DNA of 64,000 nucleotides. Origin: Aliidiomarina haloalkalitolerans. GTDB lineage: Bacteria; Pseudomonadota; Gammaproteobacteria; Enterobacterales; Alteromonadaceae. Below, in pieces: positions 54,255 through 61,433 of the stretch; the first letter of the stretch is position 1, and each line of letters starts with the position of its first letter. Below the pieces are notes generated by a model, which had not been told where the DNA came from, did not search any database, and worked only from the letters and a program-made list of their open reading frames with translations. The translations under genes were made by a program, and so were the position numbers. The stretch lies in assembly GCF_003987315.1 (NCBI RefSeq), contig NZ_PIPI01000001.1:186001-250000 (forward strand), written 5' to 3'.

Positions 54255-55757
54255 ATGGCTAGCAACAGCAAGAAAGTGAAGTTATTTATCGATGGTGAGT
54301 TTGTGGAGTCACAAGCCACTCAATATATTCCTGTGACCAATCCGGCCACTCAGGAAGTGATTGCCGAAGTTCCTTGCGCCACGCAAGCTGAAGTTGAGCA
54401 AGCCATTGCCAGCGCCAAAGCAGCATTTAAGACTTGGCGCGAAGTGCCAGTACCAGAGCGTGCGCGCGTCATGATGCGTTATCAAGCATTGTTAAAAGAA
54501 CATCATGATGAAATCGCCGAAATCTTAGCGTTAGAAACAGGCAAAACCTTTGACGACGCAAAAGGTGATGTTTGGCGTGGTATTGAAGTGGTGGAACAAG
54601 CAGCGAATATTCCAGCGCTGATGATGGGCGAAACCGCTGAAAACGTAGCACGCGGCATTGACACCTATAGCTATATTCAGCCACTTGGCGTTTGCGCGGG
54701 TATTACGCCATTTAACTTCCCGGCGATGATTCCATTGTGGATGTTCCCAATGGCAATCGCATGCGGAAACACCTTTATTTTGAAACCGTCTGAGCAAGAT
54801 CCATTGACGCCAACGCGTTTGGTTGAATTGTTCGAGCAAGCCGGTGCGCCAAAGGGTGTACTGCAAGTTGTGCACGGTGGTAAAGAGCAAGTTGATATCT
54901 TGCTAAAAGACAAAGACGTCAAAGCCTTGTCATTTGTTGGTTCGGTGCCGGTTGCTGAGTATATCTACCGCACCGGTACTGAACACCTGAAACGCGTACA
55001 GGCGTTTGCTGGTGCGAAGAACCACAGTGTGATTATGCCAGACGCTAACAAGCAGACTGTCATTAATAACTTGGTAGGTGCCTCTGTGGGCGCAGCCGGT
55101 CAGCGTTGCATGGCGATTTCAGTTGCCGTGTTTGTTGGTAAGTCGAAAGAGTGGATTCCAGAGCTTGCTGAGCAGTTAGCAAAAGTTCAGCCAGGTGCAT
55201 GGGACAACAAAGACGCAGCCTACGGCCCATTAATTAGCCCGCAAGCGAAACAACGGGTTATTTCACTGATTGAGCAAGGCAAGAAAGAAGGTGCTGAGTG
55301 CTTAGTTGACGGCACGAACTGTGTCGTTGAAGGTTATCCTGACGGAAACTGGGTTGGCCCAACCTTCTTTAGCAAAGTCACACCAGAAATGACAATTTAC
55401 CAACAAGAGATCTTTGGCCCGGTGTTATGCGCGGTCGAAGTTGAAACACTCGAAGAAGCCATTGCGTTAGTGAATGCGAACCCATTCGGTAACGGTACTT
55501 CAATTTTCACTGCCAATGGTGCTGCGGCGCGTAAATACCAGCATGAGATTGAAGTCGGTCAAGTGGGTATTAATATTCCAATTCCGGTGCCATTACCGTT
55601 CTTCTCATTCACCGGTTGGAAGAATTCGTTCTTTGGTGACCTGCATGCTTACGGCAAGCAAGCGATTCGTTTCTACACCGAAACTAAAACGATTACGGCG
55701 CGGTGGCCAGAAAGCGAAATCGACAATGGTCCGAACATGACAATTAAATTGCAATAA
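54255..55757 (+). CDS. mmsA: Methylmalonate-semialdehyde dehydrogenase (CoA-acylating)
   Basis: NAD- and CoA-dependent enzyme of 500 residues converting methylmalonate semialdehyde to propionyl-CoA, the last valine-specific step. The catalytic Cys285 sits in [24 protein letters not shown] (cofactor region, about 224-236) and the [18 protein letters not shown] end are characteristic of MMSDH. AGAGGT lies before the ATG. First gene of a five-gene operon with an acyl-CoA dehydrogenase, hydrolase, mmsB and SDR. Confidence 0.96.
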   Translation: MASNSKKVKLFIDGEFVESQATQYIPVTNPATQEVIAEVPCATQAEVEQAIASAKAAFKTWREVPVPERARVMMRYQALLKEHHDEIAEILALETGKTFDDAKGDVWRGIEVVEQAANIPALMMGETAENVARGIDTYSYIQPLGVCAGITPFNFPAMIPLWMFPMAIACGNTFILKPSEQDPLTPTRLVELFEQAGAPKGVLQVVHGGKEQVDILLKDKDVKALSFVGSVPVAEYIYRTGTEHLKRVQAFAGAKNHSVIMPDANKQTVINNLVGASVGAAGQRCMAISVAVFVGKSKEWIPELAEQLAKVQPGAWDNKDAAYGPLISPQAKQRVISLIEQGKKEGAECLVDGTNCVVEGYPDGNWVGPTFFSKVTPEMTIYQQEIFGPVLCAVEVETLEEAIALVNANPFGNGTSIFTANGAAARKYQHEIEVGQVGINIPIPVPLPFFSFTGWKNSFFGDLHAYGKQAIRFYTETKTITARWPESEIDNGPNMTIKLQ

Positions 55758-55772
55758 TTCGGGAGCGTGGTT

Positions 55773-56930
55773 GTGAATTTTAATCTAACCGAAGACCAAC
55801 AAGCCTACGTCGATACAGCTCGTGCCTTTGCTGAGAAGGAAATGGCACCGTTTGCAGGGCAATGGGACGCATACCATCACTTCCCAATTGAAGTTTTTCG
55901 CAAAGCTGGCGAAATGGGTTTCATGGGCATGTATACCCCGGAAAGTGCCGGTGGTTTCGGCATGTCACGTTTAGATGCGGCGCTAATTTTTGAGCAACTT
56001 GCCATGGGTTGTACCGCAACAACAGCGATGATGACCATTCATAACATGGTGAGCTGGATGATCGGCTCATTTGCCAAGCCAGAGGTTGCAGAGCACTGGT
56101 GTAGTCAGTTAGTGACCGGCGAAAAACTTGGTTCGTACTGCTTGACTGAGCCAGGTGCAGGTTCTGACGCTGCTAGCTTGCGCACAACCGCTAAGAAAGA
56201 CGGCGACAGCTATGTGATTAACGGCTCGAAAATGTTTATTTCGGGTGCTGGCTCTACCGATGTCTTAGTGGTGATGGCGCGCACCGGCGGTGAAGGTGCT
56301 AAAGGCGTTTCCGCCTTTGTTGTTCCAGCGGACGCAGCCGGCATTCACTATGGCAAAGCCGAAGAGAAAATGGGCTGGAACGCGCAGCCAACTCGCTTGG
56401 TGACGTTTGAAGACGTGCGTATTCCTGCTGAGAATTTACTTGGTGAAGAAGGCGAAGGTTTCAAGTTTGCCATGATGGGCCTCGATGGCGGTCGCATTAA
56501 CATTGCGGTCTGTTCGGTCGGTACTGCGCAAGCGGCACTGAACACTGCGCGTGACTACATGAACGAGCGTAGCCAGTTTGGTAAGCCAATTGCCGCATTC
56601 CAAGCACTGCAGTTTAAGCTCGCAGACATGGCGACTGAGCTGGTTGCAGCAAGGCAAATGGTGCGATTAGCCGCGTTTAAAGTCGACAGCAATGATGCGG
56701 ATAAAACCGCTTATTGTGCGATGGCGAAACGTTTTGCTACCGACATTGGTTTCCAAGTTTGTAACGAAGCATTACAAATTCATGGTGGTTACGGTTATAT
56801 CAAAGAGTACCCACTAGAACGGCATGTGCGCGATGTTCGTGTGCATCAAATTCTAGAAGGTACGAATGAAATCATGCGTCTAATTATCGCCCGGCGATTA
56901 TTGGCGGATGGCGCAGCAGAGCTACTTTAA
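55773..56930 (+). CDS. Acyl-CoA dehydrogenase, probably isobutyryl-CoA specific
   Basis: Flavin acyl-CoA dehydrogenase of 385 residues of the short/branched-chain type. Motifs are YCLTEPGAGSDAAS (about 125-138), QIHGGYGYIKEYPLERHVRD, and catalytic Glu in ILEGTNEIMR near the C-terminus. Its place between mmsA and the 3-hydroxyisobutyryl-CoA hydrolase suggests oxidation of isobutyryl-CoA to methacrylyl-CoA. The GTG at 55773 has a GGGAG at normal spacing; the GTG at 55767 would be too close. Confidence 0.92.
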   Translation: MNFNLTEDQQAYVDTARAFAEKEMAPFAGQWDAYHHFPIEVFRKAGEMGFMGMYTPESAGGFGMSRLDAALIFEQLAMGCTATTAMMTIHNMVSWMIGSFAKPEVAEHWCSQLVTGEKLGSYCLTEPGAGSDAASLRTTAKKDGDSYVINGSKMFISGAGSTDVLVVMARTGGEGAKGVSAFVVPADAAGIHYGKAEEKMGWNAQPTRLVTFEDVRIPAENLLGEEGEGFKFAMMGLDGGRINIAVCSVGTAQAALNTARDYMNERSQFGKPIAAFQALQFKLADMATELVAARQMVRLAAFKVDSNDADKTAYCAMAKRFATDIGFQVCNEALQIHGGYGYIKEYPLERHVRDVRVHQILEGTNEIMRLIIARRLLADGAAELL

Positions 56931-56980
56931 GTAGCTCTTTTGCGTTCTACGACCAACAAGATTGCCCAGTAAGGAGACGA

Positions 56981-58144
56981 ATGCTTATGACCAAAACAAA
57001 TTTGTTCGAGAATTACCAAATTGGTAACCCGGACGCTGTCGTGTTCGAAGAGATCGACACGGTGTCGGGGAAAAAAATCGGTTTAGCCCGTTTGAACTCT
57101 GAAAAGTCACTGAACGCGTTAAGCCTCGATATGATTTTGTTACTGACACCACAACTGCAAGCATGGCAAGCCGATGATGCAATTGCTTGCGTATGGTTGG
57201 AAGGTGCAGGTGAAAAAGCCTTTTGTGCTGGTGGCGATATCGTTGCTATGTATCATGCCATGGCAGCCATGCCTGAAGAGCCGGTGCAAGAAGTCGTGGA
57301 CTTTTTCCACGCCGAATACCGCCTCGACTATTTGATTCAAACCTATCAAAAACCTCTGCTCGTTTGGGGTGACGGCTTTGTGATGGGCGGTGGTATGGGC
57401 TTAATGAATGGTGCCAGTCATCGGGTAGTCACCGAACGTTCACGGTTGGCGATGCCGGAAGTTAGCATTGGCCTTTATCCCGATGTTGGCGCGACTTACT
57501 TCCTCAGTAAAATGCCTGACAACATGGGCTTGTTCCTCGGTTTGACTGCCGCGCAAGTCAATGCAGCAGACGCGTTGTACCTCGGTATGGCCGACTTTGC
57601 AATTGCCAGTGATATGCGTGACAACACCTTACAAGCGCTGACCAATGCAAGCTGGAGTGACGATGTCGAGCTGAATTTAGCGACGCTAAGCGACACCTTG
57701 TTACAACGTAAGCTTAGCGACGACAAAATGCCTAGTGCGGACTTATATGACCGGCGGGAGTTAATTAGCAAGTTGATGACGGGCGAGGATATCCAAACGG
57801 TTGCCGCCCAGTTTTTAGCCTATGAAAGCGATGACAAGCTGCTCTCTCGGGGCCAAGCAACACTTGCTAACGGTTGTCCTCTTACCGCGCATATCGTTTG
57901 GCAACAACTGCAATTTGGTGGCGAGTTGAGTTTAGCCGATGCGTTCCGTTTGGAGCTTACCTTGTCCGTGAATTGTGCCGCGAAAGGTGACTTCCGCGAA
58001 GGGGTTCGAGCGTTACTCATTGATAAAGATCGCAACCCGAAGTGGAGCCATAATGGCATTGCTGATGTGCATGCAGATGATCTTGACGTGATGTTCAGTG
58101 CGCCATGGGGCGAAGGCGAACATCCATTACACGACTTAGATTAA
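56981..58144 (+). CDS. 3-Hydroxyisobutyryl-CoA hydrolase
   Basis: Crotonase-fold enzyme of 387 residues, larger than enoyl-CoA hydratases because it carries the HIBCH-type C-terminal extension. VWLEGAGEKAFCAGGDIVAMYH (about 70-91) forms the oxyanion region, and GFVMGGGMGLMNGASHRVVTE plus MPEVSIGLYPDVGATYFLSKMP give the catalytic acids. It releases free 3-hydroxyisobutyrate from the valine pathway for MmsB. Two ATGs (56981 and 56987) lie behind AAGGAG; the choice changes two residues. It ends ten bases before mmsB. Confidence 0.93.
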   Translation: MLMTKTNLFENYQIGNPDAVVFEEIDTVSGKKIGLARLNSEKSLNALSLDMILLLTPQLQAWQADDAIACVWLEGAGEKAFCAGGDIVAMYHAMAAMPEEPVQEVVDFFHAEYRLDYLIQTYQKPLLVWGDGFVMGGGMGLMNGASHRVVTERSRLAMPEVSIGLYPDVGATYFLSKMPDNMGLFLGLTAAQVNAADALYLGMADFAIASDMRDNTLQALTNASWSDDVELNLATLSDTLLQRKLSDDKMPSADLYDRRELISKLMTGEDIQTVAAQFLAYESDDKLLSRGQATLANGCPLTAHIVWQQLQFGGELSLADAFRLELTLSVNCAAKGDFREGVRALLIDKDRNPKWSHNGIADVHADDLDVMFSAPWGEGEHPLHDLD

Positions 58145-58154
58145 GGAGCGAATG

Positions 58155-59048
58155 ATGGCTCAGATCGGTTTTATCGGTTTAGGAAATATGGGCGGGCCAA
58201 TGGCGACTAACTTGGTTAACGCCGGCTTCGCTGTGACGGTTTTTGATTTATCTGCCGACGCGCTTGAACGTTTACAAGCAGCCGGAGCTAAAGTTGCGGC
58301 AACCGCCGCAGACGCCGTTAAGCAAGCTGACATAGTCATTTCTATGTTGCCTGCAGACAAGCACGTACTGGGTTTGTATTTTGGCGAGCAAGGTATTCTG
58401 GACTCTATTCCGGCAGGGGCGCTCGTGGTCGATTCGAGCACTATTTCCGCTGAGTCAGCACGTGAACTTGCCGCAGGCATCACGGCAGCGGGTCGTCGCT
58501 TCATTGACGCACCTGTTTCAGGTGGCGTGGGCGGTGCCAAAGCGGGCACGTTAACGTTTATTTGTGGCGGTGAGCCAGCCGATATTGAAGAAGCTCGGCC
58601 AGTTCTTGAAAAAATGGGCAAGAATGTCTTTACCGCGGGCGGTCATGGTGCTGGCCAAGTGGCGAAAATCTGTAACAACATGCTGCTGGCTGTGCTGATG
58701 GCGGGGACTTCGGAAGCACTGCAGTTGGGCCGAGCCCATGGGCTTGACCCGAAAGTGCTATCGGATATTATGCTGCAAAGCTCGGGTCGTAATTGGACAC
58801 TCGAAGTGTATAATCCGTGCCCAAGGGTCATGCCGAGCGTGCCGTCAAGCAATGACTACAATGGTGGTTTCTTGGTGGACTTAATGCTTAAAGATCTAGG
58901 ATTAGCTGCGAAAACGGCAGCAAACACGAACTCAGCGACACCTATGGGACAGTTAGCGACTGAACTTTTCCGCCAGCACAGCGAAGCAGGTTGGGGTAGC
59001 AAAGATTTCTCGAGCATTTTTCAGTCGTTCGAACCGCAAGGAAAATAA
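58155..59048 (+). CDS. mmsB: 3-Hydroxyisobutyrate dehydrogenase
   Basis: NAD-dependent dehydrogenase of 297 residues oxidising 3-hydroxyisobutyrate to methylmalonate semialdehyde, the substrate of MmsA. The cofactor loop GFIGLGNMGGPMA starts at 5, the substrate-binding DAPVSGGVGGAKAGTL is at about 118-133, and the catalytic Lys171 in GAGQVAKICNN matches the family position. The ATG at 58155 has better spacing to AAGGAG than the ATG at 58152. Six bases separate it from the SDR gene. Confidence 0.96.
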   Translation: MAQIGFIGLGNMGGPMATNLVNAGFAVTVFDLSADALERLQAAGAKVAATAADAVKQADIVISMLPADKHVLGLYFGEQGILDSIPAGALVVDSSTISAESARELAAGITAAGRRFIDAPVSGGVGGAKAGTLTFICGGEPADIEEARPVLEKMGKNVFTAGGHGAGQVAKICNNMLLAVLMAGTSEALQLGRAHGLDPKVLSDIMLQSSGRNWTLEVYNPCPRVMPSVPSSNDYNGGFLVDLMLKDLGLAAKTAANTNSATPMGQLATELFRQHSEAGWGSKDFSSIFQSFEPQGK

Positions 59049-59054
59049 TTCATC

Positions 59055-59819
59055 ATGCAAATTAAAGATTCTGTAATTGTTGTAACCGGTGGCGCTCAAG
59101 GTTTAGGGCGTTCAATGGCGGAAGATTTTGCCCGCCAAGGCGCTAAGCTAGCGTTGATTGACATGAATGCTGATATGCTAGCGGATGCCGCTGCTGAGTG
59201 CCAAAAGCTCGGTGCCGCAGACGTTCAAACCTATCAAGTGAATGTGACTGAAGAAGCTGCAGTTGAAACTGCATTCGCCGCAATTGATGCGCACTTTAAT
59301 GGCCTTGATGTTTTGATCAACAACGCGGGTATTCTTCGTGACGGCATGTTGATTAAATACAAAGACGGTGAAATTACGCATAAAATGCCATTACAACAGT
59401 GGCAGTCAGTGATTGATGTCAACCTAACCGGTACGTTCTTGTGTGGTCGTGAAGCTTCGGCGGTCATGGCGAAGCGTGAGAAGAAGGGCGTGATTATCAA
59501 TATTTCTTCGGTTGCTCGGGCAGGGAACATTGGTCAAACCAACTATGCAGCAACTAAAGCAGGTGTTGTGGCAATGACGGTCACTTGGGCGCGCGAATTA
59601 GGTCGTTTTGGTATCCGTTGTGCAGCCATTGCGCCGGGCTTTATTGAAACGCCAATGACTGCGCAAATGAAACCGGAAGCGGTTGAACGTGCATTGGCCA
59701 TGGTGCCGCTGCGCCGTTGGGGACAACCGGCTGAAATTGCTCACTCAGCACGCTATATTATTGAAAACGACTTTTTCAGTGGTCGCGTGATTGAAATTGA
59801 TGGCGGCGTTCGACTCTAA
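59055..59819 (+). CDS. SDR oxidoreductase at the end of the valine operon
   Basis: Short-chain dehydrogenase/reductase of 254 residues, FabG-like. GGAQGLGRS is the cofactor loop (about 12-20), NNAGI is at about 90-94 and NISSVARAGNIGQTNYAATKAG contains the Ser-Tyr-Lys triad (about 150-172). It differs clearly from the SDR at 24552-25319. It could act on 3-hydroxyacyl-CoA intermediates of branched-chain catabolism (for example 2-methyl-3-hydroxybutyryl-CoA), but that is only by position. Last gene of the operon. Confidence 0.88.
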   Translation: MQIKDSVIVVTGGAQGLGRSMAEDFARQGAKLALIDMNADMLADAAAECQKLGAADVQTYQVNVTEEAAVETAFAAIDAHFNGLDVLINNAGILRDGMLIKYKDGEITHKMPLQQWQSVIDVNLTGTFLCGREASAVMAKREKKGVIINISSVARAGNIGQTNYAATKAGVVAMTVTWARELGRFGIRCAAIAPGFIETPMTAQMKPEAVERALAMVPLRRWGQPAEIAHSARYIIENDFFSGRVIEIDGGVRL

Positions 59820-59830
59820 AACCTCACTAT

Positions 59831-59861
59831 AGTGCGCCAACCAAGAAGTGATTGGCGCACT
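59831..59861. terminator. Strong hairpin after the valine operon
   Basis: Perfect ten-base stem AGTGCGCCAA / TTGGCGCACT with an 11-base loop, 12 bases after the SDR stop. It has no T-run, so it may be an RNA-stabilising or attenuating hairpin instead of a classical terminator. Confidence 0.55.
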
Positions 59862-59882
59862 TACACCTTCACGGAGTGACTC

Positions 59883-60758
59883 ATGGAATTTTGGACCGAC
59901 TTCTTTGCAAGCTTCGAGATTTCCCGCTCCACCGCACGATTGTTAGCCAGCTCGGTTGTTTTAATTGCTGGTGTCTCGATTCTGCGCTTTCTACTCGGCC
60001 GCTTTATTCGCAAGAGCGTTAACTCGTCTGAACTTCGCCAACGCTGGTTAGTACAATCGCGTAACGGCTTACTGCTGTTTTTACTGCTCGGCCTGATGAT
60101 GATCTGGGCCAGTGAGCTTCGTACCTTTGCGTTGTCGATTGTTGCGATTGCCGTCGCCTTCGTGGTGGCGACGAAAGAGTTAATTCTTTGTCTGACCGGC
60201 TCGATTGTGAAGTCAGCTGGAAGCTCGTTTAATATTGGCGATCGCATTCAAGTCAAAGACTTTCGTGGCGACGTGGTCGATCAGAACCTGCTGACGACGA
60301 CGATTCTCGAAGTGGGGCCAGGCAAACTCTCGCACCAACGTACCGGACGTATGACGGTTATTCCGAATGCGTTGTTTGTGTCAGAAGCGGTAATTAACGA
60401 GAGTTATACCCACGATTGGGTGTTACATGTGTTCACTGTGCCATTTAAGCGCGAAGAGAATTGGAAGCTAGCCAAGCAAGCGATTCTTGATACCGCGAAT
60501 CAATATTGCGCGCCCTACCTCGAAGACGTGCGGCGTTATATGAAGAAGAAAAGTGAACAACGCGGCCTTGAATCACCTTCGGTTGACCCGCGTGTGACGT
60601 TGCAAGTTGCCACCGCGGGTGAAATTCACCTCGTGGTACGGATTCCGGTAAAGGCAGGGCAGCGCAGCTTTATTGAGCAGTCAATTCTGACCGACGTATT
60701 CGTCAATTATAATTTTGCCCCAGCAGCCGCCAACAGCGCGCCGGCAACAAAAGAATAG
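59883..60758 (+). CDS. MscS-like mechanosensitive channel
   Basis: Membrane protein of 291 residues related to the small-conductance mechanosensitive channel. Helices occupy about 18-40, 58-78 and 85-110 (the pore-lining region); the beta domain follows with FNIGDRIQVKDFRGDVVDQNLLTTTILE, typical of MscS beta-barrel starts. Its third helix is not the Ala/Gly-rich pore helix of E. coli MscS, so it belongs to a divergent subgroup. GGAG precedes the ATG. Its terminator follows the stop. A role in osmotic down-shock release is expected. Confidence 0.87.
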   Translation: MEFWTDFFASFEISRSTARLLASSVVLIAGVSILRFLLGRFIRKSVNSSELRQRWLVQSRNGLLLFLLLGLMMIWASELRTFALSIVAIAVAFVVATKELILCLTGSIVKSAGSSFNIGDRIQVKDFRGDVVDQNLLTTTILEVGPGKLSHQRTGRMTVIPNALFVSEAVINESYTHDWVLHVFTVPFKREENWKLAKQAILDTANQYCAPYLEDVRRYMKKKSEQRGLESPSVDPRVTLQVATAGEIHLVVRIPVKAGQRSFIEQSILTDVFVNYNFAPAAANSAPATKE

Positions 60759-60761
60759 TTT

Positions 60762-60788
60762 TGAGGGAGCAATAGCCCCCTCTTTTTT
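60762..60788 (+). terminator. Terminator of the MscS-like gene
   Basis: Stem GAGGG / CCCTC with a ten-base loop followed by TTTTTT; it ends next to the last codon of the convergent ydbL gene. Confidence 0.78.
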
Positions 60789-60791
60789 ACA

Positions 60792-61190
60792 TTAAGGTTT
60801 GCGCAACCAGCGTCCATTGACGTGAACATATTGTCCGGGTGGAGTGCGGTCAATTGCGCGTTGGCCAGCAAGGACTTCAACCTCTGCGACTGCGATATTA
60901 TTACGCTGGGCAATTGACGTGTACTCCGCGCGTCTGGCTGAGTTAATCAGGCGCACGATTTGTTCAATGCGAGCATCGCTTTCTTCATTGACAGCACCGA
61001 GATAGCCGGTTTCGGTTTCGCCCACTAAGCCGTCACGTTTTGCATCTGGCAGAGCCGACATGGCTTGTTGCAAAGTCATGTTGTTCGCTTGTGCATAAAC
61101 TGGCTGACTGAGCACAGCACTGGTTGTAAATCCTATACTAAGTAGGACAACACTGAATAGCGCGGTGCGTAAAACTGTATTTAATGACAT
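60792..61190 (-). CDS. ydbL: YdbL-like periplasmic protein (DUF1318)
   Basis: Periplasmic protein of 132 residues with a signal peptide (MSLNTVLRTALFSVVLLSIG... cut near VYAQA) and a DUF1318 body: KRDGLVGETETGYLGAVN (about 50-67), a helix with IVRLINSARRAEY, and a C-terminal GQYVHVNGRWL. In E. coli YdbL is coded with YdbH and YnbE and affects their assembly. The ATG at 61190 has AGGAG; an upstream TTG at 61196 is not needed. Confidence 0.9.
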   Translation of the reverse strand: MSLNTVLRTALFSVVLLSIGFTTSAVLSQPVYAQANNMTLQQAMSALPDAKRDGLVGETETGYLGAVNEESDARIEQIVRLINSARRAEYTSIAQRNNIAVAEVEVLAGQRAIDRTPPGQYVHVNGRWLRKP

Positions 61191-61201
61191 CGTCAATCTC
61201 C

Positions 61202-61408
61202 TTAAAATAATCCGCTCGATTCGCTGAATAGCTCATCAAGTTCACGCGCCACTCGAATGTAGATCTCATGCTCAATTTTTACATTAAGATTAATCGTAAT
61301 TGGCTCTTGTGGTGCCGCAACCTGAACAGTTGGGGTACATGCAGAGAGCATGAGGGAACTCAAAATCAGCGCGCCTACGCTGAGTCGAGTTGTACTTTGT
61401 TGTTGCAT
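61202..61408 (-). CDS. ynbE: YnbE-like small lipoprotein
   Basis: Lipoprotein of 68 residues, lipobox LSAC, then TPTVQVAAPQEPITINLNVKIEHEI: the beta-strand-rich segment characteristic of YnbE, followed by a helical tail (RVARELDELFSESSGLF). In E. coli it joins the C-terminal end of YdbH to the outer membrane. I start at ATG 61408 behind AGGAG; the frame extends to 61432 but that would remove the signal structure. It lies between ydbH (25 bases) and ydbL (11 bases). Confidence 0.9.
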   Translation of the reverse strand: MQQQSTTRLSVGALILSSLMLSACTPTVQVAAPQEPITINLNVKIEHEIYIRVARELDELFSESSGLF

Positions 61409-61433
61409 ACGTGGCTCCTTGTGTAGCTTCACT

